A stretch of DNA of 64,000 nucleotides from Candidatus Apopatosoma intestinale (GTDB taxonomy: Bacteria > Bacillota > Clostridia > Oscillospirales > CAG-272), in assembly GCA_003524145.1 (NCBI GenBank), contig DODZ01000006.1, positions 29,660 to 93,659 of the forward strand. Direction: 5' to 3'. The translations under genes were made by a program, and so were the position numbers. Within the stretch, counting starts at the first letter, position 1; every line of letters starts with the position of its first letter. The notes below the pieces were generated by a model, which was not told the origin of the DNA, made no database searches, and saw only the letters and a list, made by a program, of their open reading frames with translations. Positions 8,358 through 15,581 of the stretch are shown here, piece after piece.

Positions 8358-8607
8358 TATTTATCCATTTTCCTCCTTGCAACCTTATCCATGCGCTTTT
8401 GCATGAATACCGGAAAATATGTATATTAGTTATTATTTTATCAATTATAGAATACAACAGCGTAGAAAAAAAGGGAAGTGCAGTTTTTATATATCGGTAT
8501 GGTATTTATCGATATAACCATGAACGAAATAAAGATCCGAGGTTTCGACGGGCGTATTCGGCTTGCCGCCCGCGGCTACAAGATGTGACGGAGGCGTGAC
8601 GGCAGGC
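8358..8607. other. Intergenic region between the kinase and lysR genes
   Basis: This region should hold the promoter of the hydrogenase operon on the minus strand. A TATAAT is readable on that strand near 8446 but I find no convincing -35 partner. A short plus-strand frame at 8520-8588 (22 codons) has no sign of being real. Nothing else is supported. Confidence 0.4.
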
Positions 8608-9537
8608 TCATCTTCCCGCAAAAAGCTCGCGCTTGACACGGCAGAGCTCGGTTAAAAAAGCTCGGTCAAGCTCTGTAAGGTGATAGTCTTTTTTGTATAT
8701 GATAAGATCCTTATAAACTTTATGATTTTCCGAGCAGTTTTTCTGTACGAGACCGAAGCGGCGGAGAAGCGACTGCGGAATCGGAGAAGCCCACATAAAT
8801 GTATTCGGATTTTTGGAGAGCAATTCGAACTGACTTGCCCGCTCGAAAACAAAAATTCTTTTTTCCATTTCGGGCAATTCTTCTTTTTTTACCTCGGATA
8901 GAGGAAGCGACGGGACATATGGGTCGGCATGGGCTATCTCGACAAGCTCGGAAAGATCGGAAAATCCTATATCATCAAGAGAGGCAAGCGGAGAATTTTC
9001 GCTTGTCACAAGCACATAGCGAAATTCGGTCACAAGCTCGCAGGAAAGTCCCTTGCTGTCCATCATATCCTTGTAGTATTTGTCATATTGCTCGGCATAT
9101 CGTATGATGCCGAGCGAATAATCGGACTCGAGAATGTTTTTTATGGCGCGCAAAGCATTTGTTTCCTTGTAGAAGATTTCAAACCCGCCGCCTGTCGGCA
9201 GACTCGCTGAAAAGGAGGAAAACGCATCGCTTATATAGCTTGCTCTCGGGACAGAAATTGAGAATTTTTTCTTTTCCGAATATCCGCGGCGAAACATATT
9301 TTCCACGGTATCGACCTGTTTGAGAATGCTTTCCGCATATTTCAGAAACTCCTCGCCCTCCGGCGTGACCCGCATTCCTTTCGGAGAGCGTGCGAAGATA
9401 TTTACGCCGAGAGATGCCTCCAGCTCCTTGATGCAACGGCTGAGGTTCGGCTGATCCATATACAGCTTCTCGGCGGCTTTATTGATGGAGCCGCTGGCGG
9501 CAACCTCGACCGCATATTTGAAATACAGTAAGTTCAT
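8608..9537 (-). CDS. LysR family transcriptional regulator
   Basis: A 309-residue protein with the LysR winged helix-turn-helix at residues 1-60 (FKYAVEVAASGSINKAAEKL, then QPNLSRCIKELEASLG) and a periplasmic-binding-protein-like effector domain from about 90. LysR proteins usually control a neighbouring or divergent gene. Here the only divergent DNA is a decayed carbohydrate-binding gene (from 9765), so its present target may be elsewhere. A clear promoter drives it from 9588-9616. The ligand cannot be guessed from the sequence. Confidence 0.92.
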   Translation of the reverse strand: MNLLYFKYAVEVAASGSINKAAEKLYMDQPNLSRCIKELEASLGVNIFARSPKGMRVTPEGEEFLKYAESILKQVDTVENMFRRGYSEKKKFSISVPRASYISDAFSSFSASLPTGGGFEIFYKETNALRAIKNILESDYSLGIIRYAEQYDKYYKDMMDSKGLSCELVTEFRYVLVTSENSPLASLDDIGFSDLSELVEIAHADPYVPSLPLSEVKKEELPEMEKRIFVFERASQFELLSKNPNTFMWASPIPQSLLRRFGLVQKNCSENHKVYKDLIIYKKDYHLTELDRAFLTELCRVKRELFAGR

Positions 9538-9587
9538 TTTTTCTCCCCTTATCCGAAATGTGACGGTATCTTATAAAGTACATTAGA

Positions 9588-9616
9588 ATTATATCAAAAA
9601 ATAGCTGTTTTGTCAA
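9588..9616 (-). promoter_or_regulatory. Sigma-A promoter of lysR-type gene
   Basis: On the minus strand TTGACA (9616-9611) and TATAAT (9593-9588) are 17 bases apart, about 50 bases upstream of the start codon. Confidence 0.8.
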
Positions 9617-9685
9617 CCGAATTTGCAAAATGCGGCGTTGTTTTTCGGGTGCAAATATATGCATGGCGCACAGAATTTTCATGTG

Positions 9686-9714
9686 TTGAAATTTTGCTGT
9701 ATTTATGGTATACT
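9686..9714 (+). promoter_or_regulatory. Promoter upstream of a decayed gene
   Basis: TTGAAA (9686-9691) and TATACT (9709-9714) are 17 bases apart. Downstream, ATACCG pairs with CGGTAT before a T run (about 9716-9752), a possible early terminator. The only coding traces downstream are the pseudogene at 9765-9940. Confidence 0.6.
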
Positions 9715-9764
9715 TATACCGAAAAAGCAAAAGCGATAAAAACGGTATTTTTAACTTGAATTAA

Positions 9765-9940
9765 GAAATCGGTGCTACAATCTGCTCGGTTTCGGGAAGC
9801 TTCAACTGGCAGATAGTCATAAACAGCGGCGACGATTATAAATTTGAGCTTGAAATGTGCGGGCTGACGCTCTACAGCAGCGAACAGAATCCGATAATGA
9901 TACTCTCCGGCGATAAGGTGACGCTGACGGAAAAAAAGAG
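9765..9940 (+). pseudogene. Remnant of a carbohydrate-binding domain protein (DUF4353-like)
   Basis: In one frame the DNA reads SVSGSFNWQIVINSGDDYKF and then CGLTLYSSEQNPIMILSGDK. This matches the repeat style of the Cthe_2159/DUF4353 carbohydrate-binding beta-helix proteins (GTYTVSG...QIVI..., NGV.LTSS...PI.I.SADKV.LT). There is an in-frame stop just before it (9762-9764), no signal peptide, and the family pattern is lost after about 9940, where a frameshift or deletion must lie. An intact promoter remains upstream. The DNA from 9940 to 10100 may hold further eroded coding sequence that I cannot name. Confidence 0.6.
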
Positions 9941-10101
9941 ACCAAAACAATGCCTTGCCGCCTTTCCGCGCTTGCGGTTTACCTCGGCTCAAATAATGCA
10001 AGCTTCTCGGCAGAGCAGTTTGGTGCATTTACGACAAAAAATGATTTTGCAAAAGATATATCAAACAAAATTTACAAAAATTAAAAAATATTTAAAATGT
10101 A

Positions 10102-10130
10102 TTGAAAAACGTAAAGTTTTATGCTAAAAT
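10102..10130 (+). promoter_or_regulatory. Promoter of the HMA-domain gene
   Basis: TTGAAA (10102-10107) and TAAAAT (10125-10130) are 17 bases apart. Transcription from here would give a leader of about 165 bases before the ATG at 10302. Confidence 0.7.
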
Positions 10131-10136
10131 ATGAGC

Positions 10137-10301
10137 GGATCGGAAAAGCTGCCTCTCGGCAGCTTTTCAAAGGGATAACAGTTAGTCACGGCTAATCGCG
10201 CAAAATCGATTGCAAGTCGCTCTATTGCGCCGAGTGGGGAAGTGACATACTGCTTTTCCGCTTGGGCAAAACGGCAAACCAAAAGGAAAGGATAATTTGA
10301 A
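10137..10301 (+). ncRNA. Structured 5' leader with mutually exclusive pairings (orphan riboswitch candidate)
   Basis: GAAAAGCTGCC (10143-10153) and GGCAGCTTTTC (10158-10168) form a perfect 11-bp hairpin with loop TCTC, not followed by a T run. The same 5' strand, CGGAAAAGC (10141-10149), is also complementary over 9 bases to GCTTTTCCG (10252-10260). That distal strand could alternatively pair (with one wobble) with the Shine-Dalgarno GGAAAG at 10285-10290. A further stem GCGCAA (10198-10203)/TTGCGC (10225-10230) lies inside. I could not match it to a named metal riboswitch. Switching is inferred from complementarity only. Confidence 0.45.
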
Positions 10302-10805
10302 ATGATTAAAACAATTGTAAAAATCGACGGAATGATGTGCGGAATGTGCGAAAGCCATGTGAATGACAAAATAAGAAACAGCTTCAAGGTGAACAGCGTG
10401 AAATCATCACATTCAAAAGGCGAAAGCGTGATTCTGACCGAAAGCAAGCTGAACGAAGCCGACCTGAGGGCGGCAATCGAGGAAACGGGATATAAGGTGC
10501 TGTCAGTTACATCGGAGGAGTATCAAAAGAAGGGACTTTTCGGTATTTTCGGAAGGCAAAGCGCCATGAAAACAGTTACGTATATTCTCACGGTTATACT
10601 TACCGTGAGAATGTCGCTGCTTGTCAGCCTCATGGTTTCACGAAAAAACAAGAGCATAGATATGGTAGAGGCGCTGAAATGTCAGGAACAAGCTCTCGGA
10701 CCGGCGATGCAAAAGCAAATGGCAGGGAAACAGCAATGCGCAGTTTCCCTGCCTAAAAATTATTTGCGTATTATTCGTAATCAACCACATCTGCCCATGA
10801 GATGA
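10302..10805 (+). CDS. Heavy-metal-associated (HMA) domain protein with C-terminal membrane segment
   Basis: Residues 1-70 form an HMA (metallochaperone) domain with the metal site MMCGMCESH: two cysteines in the CxxC spacing typical of soft metal binding. After KKGLFGIFG (about 79-87), where many small HMA proteins end, the frame continues with one hydrophobic stretch (about 92-112) and a polar tail. The 3' end runs through a terminator hairpin (10723-10756) and 35 bases into the converging kinase gene, so the last part (from about codon 140) is probably not original coding sequence and a stop may have been lost. A copper or similar metal role is inferred from the domain. Confidence 0.7.
   Translation: MIKTIVKIDGMMCGMCESHVNDKIRNSFKVNSVKSSHSKGESVILTESKLNEADLRAAIEETGYKVLSVTSEEYQKKGLFGIFGRQSAMKTVTYILTVILTVRMSLLVSLMVSRKNKSIDMVEALKCQEQALGPAMQKQMAGKQQCAVSLPKNYLRIIRNQPHLPMR
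10723..10757. terminator. Terminator hairpin downstream of the second kinase gene
   Basis: GGCAGGGAAAC pairs with GTTTCCCTGCC around a loop of about 11 bases. On the minus strand it is followed by ATTTGCTTTTG, giving a fair terminator for the kinase gene. It also lies inside the extended reading frame of the HMA protein. Confidence 0.65.
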
Positions 10806-11526
10806 GAAAATCCCTTTCATCAGGCTTTCCCTTGACAGATTGGGATGCAGCAACGATGGGAAGCCATTTTTCGAAATATTCCATTGGCGAGCCGTTTTTG
10901 CGGCAGAAAAGCTCGCGGTATTTTTCTGCCAGCTCCTTTTCATCGGCAAGGCAGAAAAGCAGATATGTCCTTGCCGCGTCTGCCGCGGCATTACCCTGCG
11001 TGGCATGCGACCAATCGAGAATAAAAGGCACGCCGTCGCTCTCGCGGATGATGATATTAGACGGGTTGAAATCTCCGTGACAGACCTTTATGCGTTTCGG
11101 CATACCCGCAAGCCTTGTGTGGAGATTATATTTGATGGTCGCGTCAAGGTCTGCTTCGTCTATTTTGCGGTTCATCTTGTCACGCAGTTTATTCAATCCC
11201 GGTGCTCGCTTTGAATGAACCTCGCGCTGAAGATCGACAAAAAGATTCAGATATTCGTCGATTTTATCGGGATTTTCTTTCATCAGTGTGTCAAGCGTTT
11301 TTCCCTCGATAAATTCGGTAATTATAGCCCACCTTCCGTCGTCTGTCGTCGTAACGGCAAGTATCTTCGGAATATTGAGTCCCGTTTCCTCTACTCTTGC
11401 CTGATTTAAGGCTTCATTGAGGATATCAGCCTTTGAGTATCCGGTCTCAAAAACCTTTACAGCCCTGTCGCCGTCGCGGAATATTGCCTTATTTACTCTT
11501 TTTGCGATAACATTTTCAAGCTTCAT
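10771..11526 (-). CDS. APH-like phosphotransferase (TIGR02172-type), second copy
   Basis: A 251-residue protein closely similar along its whole length to the kinase at 7608-8357, including HGDFNPSNII, ILDWSHATQGN and the C-terminal WADVVDYE (WVNVVDYE in the other copy). It has the same protein-kinase-like fold and presumably the same type of substrate. AGGAGG precedes the ATG and its own promoter lies at 11573-11601, so it is a separate monocistronic unit. The duplication of both gene and family motif suggests specialised regulation. Substrate unknown. Confidence 0.85.
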   Translation of the reverse strand: MKLENVIAKRVNKAIFRDGDRAVKVFETGYSKADILNEALNQARVEETGLNIPKILAVTTTDDGRWAIITEFIEGKTLDTLMKENPDKIDEYLNLFVDLQREVHSKRAPGLNKLRDKMNRKIDEADLDATIKYNLHTRLAGMPKRIKVCHGDFNPSNIIIRESDGVPFILDWSHATQGNAAADAARTYLLFCLADEKELAEKYRELFCRKNGSPMEYFEKWLPIVAASQSVKGKPDERDFLISWADVVDYE

Positions 11527-11572
11527 GAAAAAACCTCCTGATAATTATATTGCTATATTCTATGCTATATAT

Positions 11573-11601
11573 AGTATAACATACGAACATTGTATTTGCA
11601 A
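11573..11601 (-). promoter_or_regulatory. Promoter of the second APH-like kinase
   Basis: On the minus strand TTGCAA (11601-11596) and TATACT (11578-11573) are 17 bases apart, 47 bases upstream of the start. Confidence 0.75.
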
Positions 11602-11671
11602 TATAAAATTTATTGTAAAAACAGGGCATATCAATAAAAAATATCGAAAAAACATTTTTTTCCATAATATA

Positions 11672-11701
11672 TTGACACAGGTGAGAAAGTAATGATATAA
11701 T
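11672..11701 (+). promoter_or_regulatory. Promoter of gdhA
   Basis: TTGACA (11672-11677) and TATAAT (11696-11701) have an 18-base spacer. AAGGAGGA follows just before the gdhA ATG. Confidence 0.8.
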
Positions 11702-11750
11702 TTTATATAATATCATCTGAATTTTTTATTTTTTCCAAGGAGGAACTTTT

Positions 11751-13010
11751 ATGAATCATGAATATAATCCGTATGAGAATGCGGTTGCGGTTATAAGAAA
11801 GGCGGCGGAAGCACTCGGACTGCATGAAAACGATTATGCTTTTCTGCTTTATCCGGAAAGAGAGCTGAAGGTTTCGCTTCCCGTTGTGATGGACAGCGGC
11901 AAAACAGAGGTTTTCGAGGGCTTTCGCGTACAGCATTCGAGTGTGCTCGGTCCCTGCAAGGGCGGCATACGCTACCATGCTGATACAAATATAGATGAGG
12001 TCAAGGCGCTCGCATGCTGGATGGCACTCAAATGCTCTGTCGCGGGTATACCCTACGGCGGCGGAAAGGGAGGTATACGCGTTGACCCATCGCGTCTCAG
12101 CTCACGCGAACTGGAGGCTCTCACAAGAAAGTATGCACATGCGATAGCACCGATAATCGGCGAAAAGAAAGATATTCCCGCGCCTGATGTGAATACAAAC
12201 GGGCAGATAATGGCTTGGTTCTGTGATGCCTACTCGGAGACTGTAGGCAGTTTTTCTCCTGCTGTTGTCACAGGCAAGCCGCTTGAAATCGGGGGAAGCC
12301 TCGGAAGAACGGACGCGACAGGCAGGGGAGTTATGCTCACGGTAAGAGAGCTGCTTTCGCGCTATGGCAAAAAGGCGAGCGAAATGCGCGTGGCTGTTCA
12401 GGGCAACGGTAATGTCGGCGGTACAACGGTTAAGCTTCTCGGCGAGCTCGGGTGCAAGGTTGTTGCCGTATCCGACGTTTCGGGTGCACTCCTCTGCGAT
12501 GACGGACTCGACTGCGATGAAATATACAGATACAGTGCAGAGCATAAGCTTCTGCGTGATTTCGATAAGAGCGCAGGTACATTCATCGCGGGTGCTGACG
12601 GCAATGCCGCTCTTCTTGTATGCGATACTGACATACTGATTCCTGCGGCTCTGGAAAACCAGATTACAGGCGAAAACGCAGAGAAAATAAAGGCAAAATA
12701 CATTGTTGAAGCCGCAAACGGACCGACGACGGTAGAAGCGGACGAAATCCTCGATGCACGCGGCATTCCGGTTGTACCGGACATACTTGCAAATTCGGGC
12801 GGTGTTATAGTATCATACTTCGAATGGGTACAGAATCTGCAGCGCTACTCATGGACGCTTGAGAGAGTCAACAGTGAGCTTGAAGAGAAGCTGGTTTCCG
12901 CCTTCGCAAATGTATTTGACATATCGGAAAAGCATGGATGCTCCTTGCGAACAGCGGCATATATGGCGGCTATAAAAAGAATAGTTTCTGCGGCAAAGCT
13001 TCGCGGATAA
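11751..13010 (+). CDS. gdhA: Glutamate dehydrogenase (Glu/Leu/Phe/Val family)
   Basis: This 419-residue hexameric-type enzyme interconverts glutamate with 2-oxoglutarate and ammonia. The substrate-binding and catalytic motifs are GPCKGGIRYH (about 65-74) and PYGGGKGGI (about 101-109, catalytic lysine), then KDIPAPDVNTNG. The nucleotide fold has GNGNVGG (about 222-228). Length agrees with NAD(H)-dependent clostridial enzymes, though cofactor choice is not decided here. It has a strong ribosome site, its own promoter and a terminator directly after the stop, so it is monocistronic. It would link amino-acid fermentation and nitrogen assimilation. Confidence 0.95.
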   Translation: MNHEYNPYENAVAVIRKAAEALGLHENDYAFLLYPERELKVSLPVVMDSGKTEVFEGFRVQHSSVLGPCKGGIRYHADTNIDEVKALACWMALKCSVAGIPYGGGKGGIRVDPSRLSSRELEALTRKYAHAIAPIIGEKKDIPAPDVNTNGQIMAWFCDAYSETVGSFSPAVVTGKPLEIGGSLGRTDATGRGVMLTVRELLSRYGKKASEMRVAVQGNGNVGGTTVKLLGELGCKVVAVSDVSGALLCDDGLDCDEIYRYSAEHKLLRDFDKSAGTFIAGADGNAALLVCDTDILIPAALENQITGENAEKIKAKYIVEAANGPTTVEADEILDARGIPVVPDILANSGGVIVSYFEWVQNLQRYSWTLERVNSELEEKLVSAFANVFDISEKHGCSLRTAAYMAAIKRIVSAAKLRG

Positions 13011-13015
13011 ATACA

Positions 13016-13050
13016 AAAACAGGAGTTTGAAACCAAGCTCCTGTTTTTTT
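13016..13050 (+). terminator. Terminator of gdhA
   Basis: AAAACAGGAG pairs with CTCCTGTTTT, with TTTG/CAAG extending the stem, and runs into T13044-T13050. It may also serve the converging PPTase gene. Confidence 0.9.
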
Positions 13051-13060
13051 GTCATTTCGA

Positions 13061-13729
13061 CTATATTTCGGTTTTCTCAAACGAAAAATTCTTTTCTCCG
13101 AGCGCACATACGGAAGCGCGATAGCCGCAGATATCACGTATTTCGTTGAAAACGGCATCCTCCTGCACTTTGCCGTATTCGCAGATGTGAGCCTTTCCGT
13201 GCGGAAAAGTGCACGAAAGCGAAGCGAGCGGGATATCAAAGCCCTTGCCGCGCATTTTGACATATGACTCGCGCAGGGTCCATAGGCGTGTGAAAGCCTC
13301 GACGGGATTTGCAGAAAGCATTATGGCATTGCGCTCATATATGCTGAAAAATCTGCTTGCTATCATATCCATCTGCGCAGGAGCTTCAATTTTCTCTATA
13401 TCGACACCGCATTCTGAGTCCGAAAGTGCACATATGACTCGCTTGCCGCTGTGGGAAATATTGAAAAAACAGTTTGTGTGACCTGCGATATAAGGTTTGC
13501 CGAACTCGTTTTTGACAAATTCGGGATTTTCTATGCCGAAAACTATCGAAACAGCCTTCTTTGCAAGCAGACCCGAGGCGAGAAGCTCAAGCTTTGTTTC
13601 CATGCGTGCCGCCTTTTCTATGCGTGCGCGGCGCTCCTCGGAAATTTCACATATACGCGCGGAGATTGTTGCCTCGTCAAAAACGGAAAAATCCGCAAAA
13701 TATACTTTTATAAAATTTTTATCTTCCAT
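13061..13729 (-). CDS. 4'-phosphopantetheinyl transferase (Sfp type)
   Basis: Transfers the phosphopantetheine arm of CoA to a carrier-protein serine. Motifs of the Sfp/AcpT superfamily are present: GKPYI followed by FFNISHSG, the Mg-binding GVDIEKIE, and LWTLRESYVKMRGKG. I place the start at the ATG at 13729 (a second ATG sits at 13732) with GAGG seven bases upstream; the frame stays open further upstream but overlaps the promoter (13793-13821), so a longer protein is not possible from that promoter. About 222 residues is the usual Sfp size. No synthase gene is nearby, so the target carrier protein is not evident. Confidence 0.9.
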   Translation of the reverse strand: MEDKNFIKVYFADFSVFDEATISARICEISEERRARIEKAARMETKLELLASGLLAKKAVSIVFGIENPEFVKNEFGKPYIAGHTNCFFNISHSGKRVICALSDSECGVDIEKIEAPAQMDMIASRFFSIYERNAIMLSANPVEAFTRLWTLRESYVKMRGKGFDIPLASLSCTFPHGKAHICEYGKVQEDAVFNEIRDICGYRASVCALGEKNFSFEKTEI

Positions 13730-13792
13730 CATTTTACCTCGTGTCACAGCTTTTAGCCTGACTTTTAAATTCAGCATTGAAAAAGCTATATA

Positions 13793-13821
13793 AGTATACC
13801 ACAGTAAAAGCAAAATTTCAA
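13793..13821 (-). promoter_or_regulatory. Promoter of the PPTase gene
   Basis: On the minus strand TTGAAA (13821-13816) and TATACT (13798-13793) are 17 bases apart. Confidence 0.75.
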
Positions 13822-13860
13822 GCGTTTCATTGCTTTTTCAACAGCTGTGTGCTTTTCTTC

Positions 13861-13889
13861 TTGATTTTTAAGCCTCCGCGTGGTAAAAT
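13861..13889 (+). promoter_or_regulatory. Promoter of the membrane protein-SDR operon
   Basis: TTGATT (13861-13866) and TAAAAT (13884-13889) are 17 bases apart; GGAGAA lies just upstream of the ATG at 13924. Confidence 0.7.
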
Positions 13890-13923
13890 ATAAAAAATGC
13901 AAATTTAAAATCGGAGAAAAGCA

Positions 13924-14724
13924 ATGAATTTGAATAATGCAACCGAAATCATCGCACGAAGGGAATTTTCGCCTGTCTACATGATATTTGATGTAGCGTT
14001 TCTTCTGTGTTTTGCCGCAATGCTTATAGTAAAAAAGAAATATATGACAGTGCTTGTCGGCGCGCTTGCGGGAATACTCTATATGATAGTGGATTACGGG
14101 ATTTTTCATCTTGTCTGCCATTCGAGAAGCATATCCGAGGGGCACAGCCTTTTTCTTGTGCTTTTATGGATGTCGATAAGCTATGGGTTTACGAATTTTA
14201 CTTGGATATGGCTCTGGATATCTAAGGATAAGCATCTTTTCGAATGGTCTTTTCTTATTCTGCTCTGGTGGTTTGTATGTCCGCAACTTGCGAAAACCTT
14301 TACGCCTGCCGGAATGCAAAATATTATTATAGAACGCACTACCGGTGAATATCACGGATATATGGCGCTTATTTTGCTTATCGGTTATCTCACACTCATA
14401 ATCTTTAATATGAGGCAGAAAGAAAGGGAAAAGCGCGTCGATATTCCATGGCTTCTCGCTATAGGAATACTTGTTCAGTTCGGGTGGGAAGCAGGGCTTC
14501 TCATAGGAGGCATACGCTCGGCGGGCTTTGCCACTCTTGCGGAAAAACTGCGTCCGCTCATAGTAAATTCGCTTCTCGAAACAAATCTCGGAATGCCTTA
14601 TATATACGCTGTTTTCATAGCTTATACATGCCGCTTTACCGAGCAGATGAAACGAAGAGAAGAGCCGCTTGCTTTCACTGATCGCATAGCTGAAAATAAC
14701 GGAGAGAAGGTATGGGCAAAATGA
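13924..14724 (+). CDS. Multi-pass membrane protein of unknown function
   Basis: A 266-residue hydrophobic protein with roughly seven membrane segments (about 18-36, 40-62, 76-98, 103-118, 142-160, 178-196 and 220-236) and a charged C-terminal tail. It is rich in tryptophan in the middle (WIWLWISK, LLWWFVCP). Its last codons overlap the start of an SDR gene by 13 bases, so the two are translationally coupled and probably act together, for example on a lipid or isoprenoid-like substrate; that is a guess. I do not recognise the family. Confidence 0.75.
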   Translation: MNLNNATEIIARREFSPVYMIFDVAFLLCFAAMLIVKKKYMTVLVGALAGILYMIVDYGIFHLVCHSRSISEGHSLFLVLLWMSISYGFTNFTWIWLWISKDKHLFEWSFLILLWWFVCPQLAKTFTPAGMQNIIIERTTGEYHGYMALILLIGYLTLIIFNMRQKEREKRVDIPWLLAIGILVQFGWEAGLLIGGIRSAGFATLAEKLRPLIVNSLLETNLGMPYIYAVFIAYTCRFTEQMKRREEPLAFTDRIAENNGEKVWAK

Positions 14725-15512
14725 AATATATACTTGTGACAGGCGCATACGGCGGTATTGGCAGTGCCGTGGCAAAAATGCTGTCAGAGCGTGGTTTTTG
14801 CGTTTTTGCGCTTGATAAAAGAGCGGGCGCGGCGGAAAAGAACATCATCCCGATAGCGGCTGACATAACAAGCGAAGAGAGCATTTCCGCGGCGGCGGAA
14901 ACCGTGAGAAAATACACGGATGAGCTTTTTGCCATAGTGCATTTTGCTGGGATATATATGCTCGATTCGCTCGCGGAAATCGACAGCGAGGCTTTTGAGC
15001 GAATTTTTCGTATAAACCTTTTCGGCGCTTTTCTTGTAAACAAAGCGTTCATGCCTCTTCTCAGGTACGGTAGCAGGATAATAATGACAACAAGCGAGCT
15101 TGCACCGCTTGATCCGCTTCCTTTTACAGGCATATATGCCGTAAGTAAATCCGCTCTCGATAAATACGCATATTCATTGCGAATGGAGCTTCAATTACTC
15201 GGTATTTCAGTCTCGGTAATACGCGCGGGTGCCGTGAAAACGACTATGCTCGGCGTTTCCACCGATGAGCTTGAAAAATTCTGTGGTAAAACAAAGCTTT
15301 ACAGTTATAATGCCGTCAGGTTTCGAAATATAGTTGACAGTGTGGAGGCAAAAAGCATTGCTCCCGAAAAGATGGCGGAAAAGACGTTGAAAATACTCGA
15401 AAGCAAAAATCCGGCTTTCGCTTACAGCATCAACAGAAATCCGTTCCTGCGCCTGCTTAATATGCTGCCGAAGCGCCTGCAATGCTTTGTGATACGGCAG
15501 GTACTGAAATAA
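14712..15512 (+). CDS. Short-chain dehydrogenase/reductase (SDR)
   Basis: A 266-residue classical SDR with the dinucleotide-binding motif TGAYGGIG (about 10-17), the HFAGIY segment in the place of NNAG, a catalytic serine in TTSELAP and the catalytic YAVSK (about 139-143). The substrate cannot be told. The C-terminal end (NPFLRLLNMLPKRLQCFVIR) resembles the basic amphipathic tail of SDRs acting on membrane lipids or sterols. GGAGAAGG sits before the ATG. It is coupled to the upstream membrane protein and followed by a strong terminator. Confidence 0.88.
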   Translation: MGKMKYILVTGAYGGIGSAVAKMLSERGFCVFALDKRAGAAEKNIIPIAADITSEESISAAAETVRKYTDELFAIVHFAGIYMLDSLAEIDSEAFERIFRINLFGAFLVNKAFMPLLRYGSRIIMTTSELAPLDPLPFTGIYAVSKSALDKYAYSLRMELQLLGISVSVIRAGAVKTTMLGVSTDELEKFCGKTKLYSYNAVRFRNIVDSVEAKSIAPEKMAEKTLKILESKNPAFAYSINRNPFLRLLNMLPKRLQCFVIRQVLK

Positions 15513-15540
15513 TGCCGGCAGCTCGAACACCGAAAAATAA

Positions 15541-15578
15541 AAAATTCCCCATTGCATTTTTTCGCAACGGGGAATTTT
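15541..15578. terminator. Bidirectional terminator between SDR and antiporter genes
   Basis: AAAATTCCCC (15541-15550) pairs with GGGGAATTTT (15569-15578). Inner bases TGC/GCA extend the hairpin. Confidence 0.85.
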
Positions 15579-15581
15579 CAT

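Noticed and set aside
9855..10127. 90-codon frame after the promoter at 9686
   Set aside because: Its first third is the interior of a DUF4353-like domain and the rest is out of frame, so it is part of a pseudogene, not a small gene.
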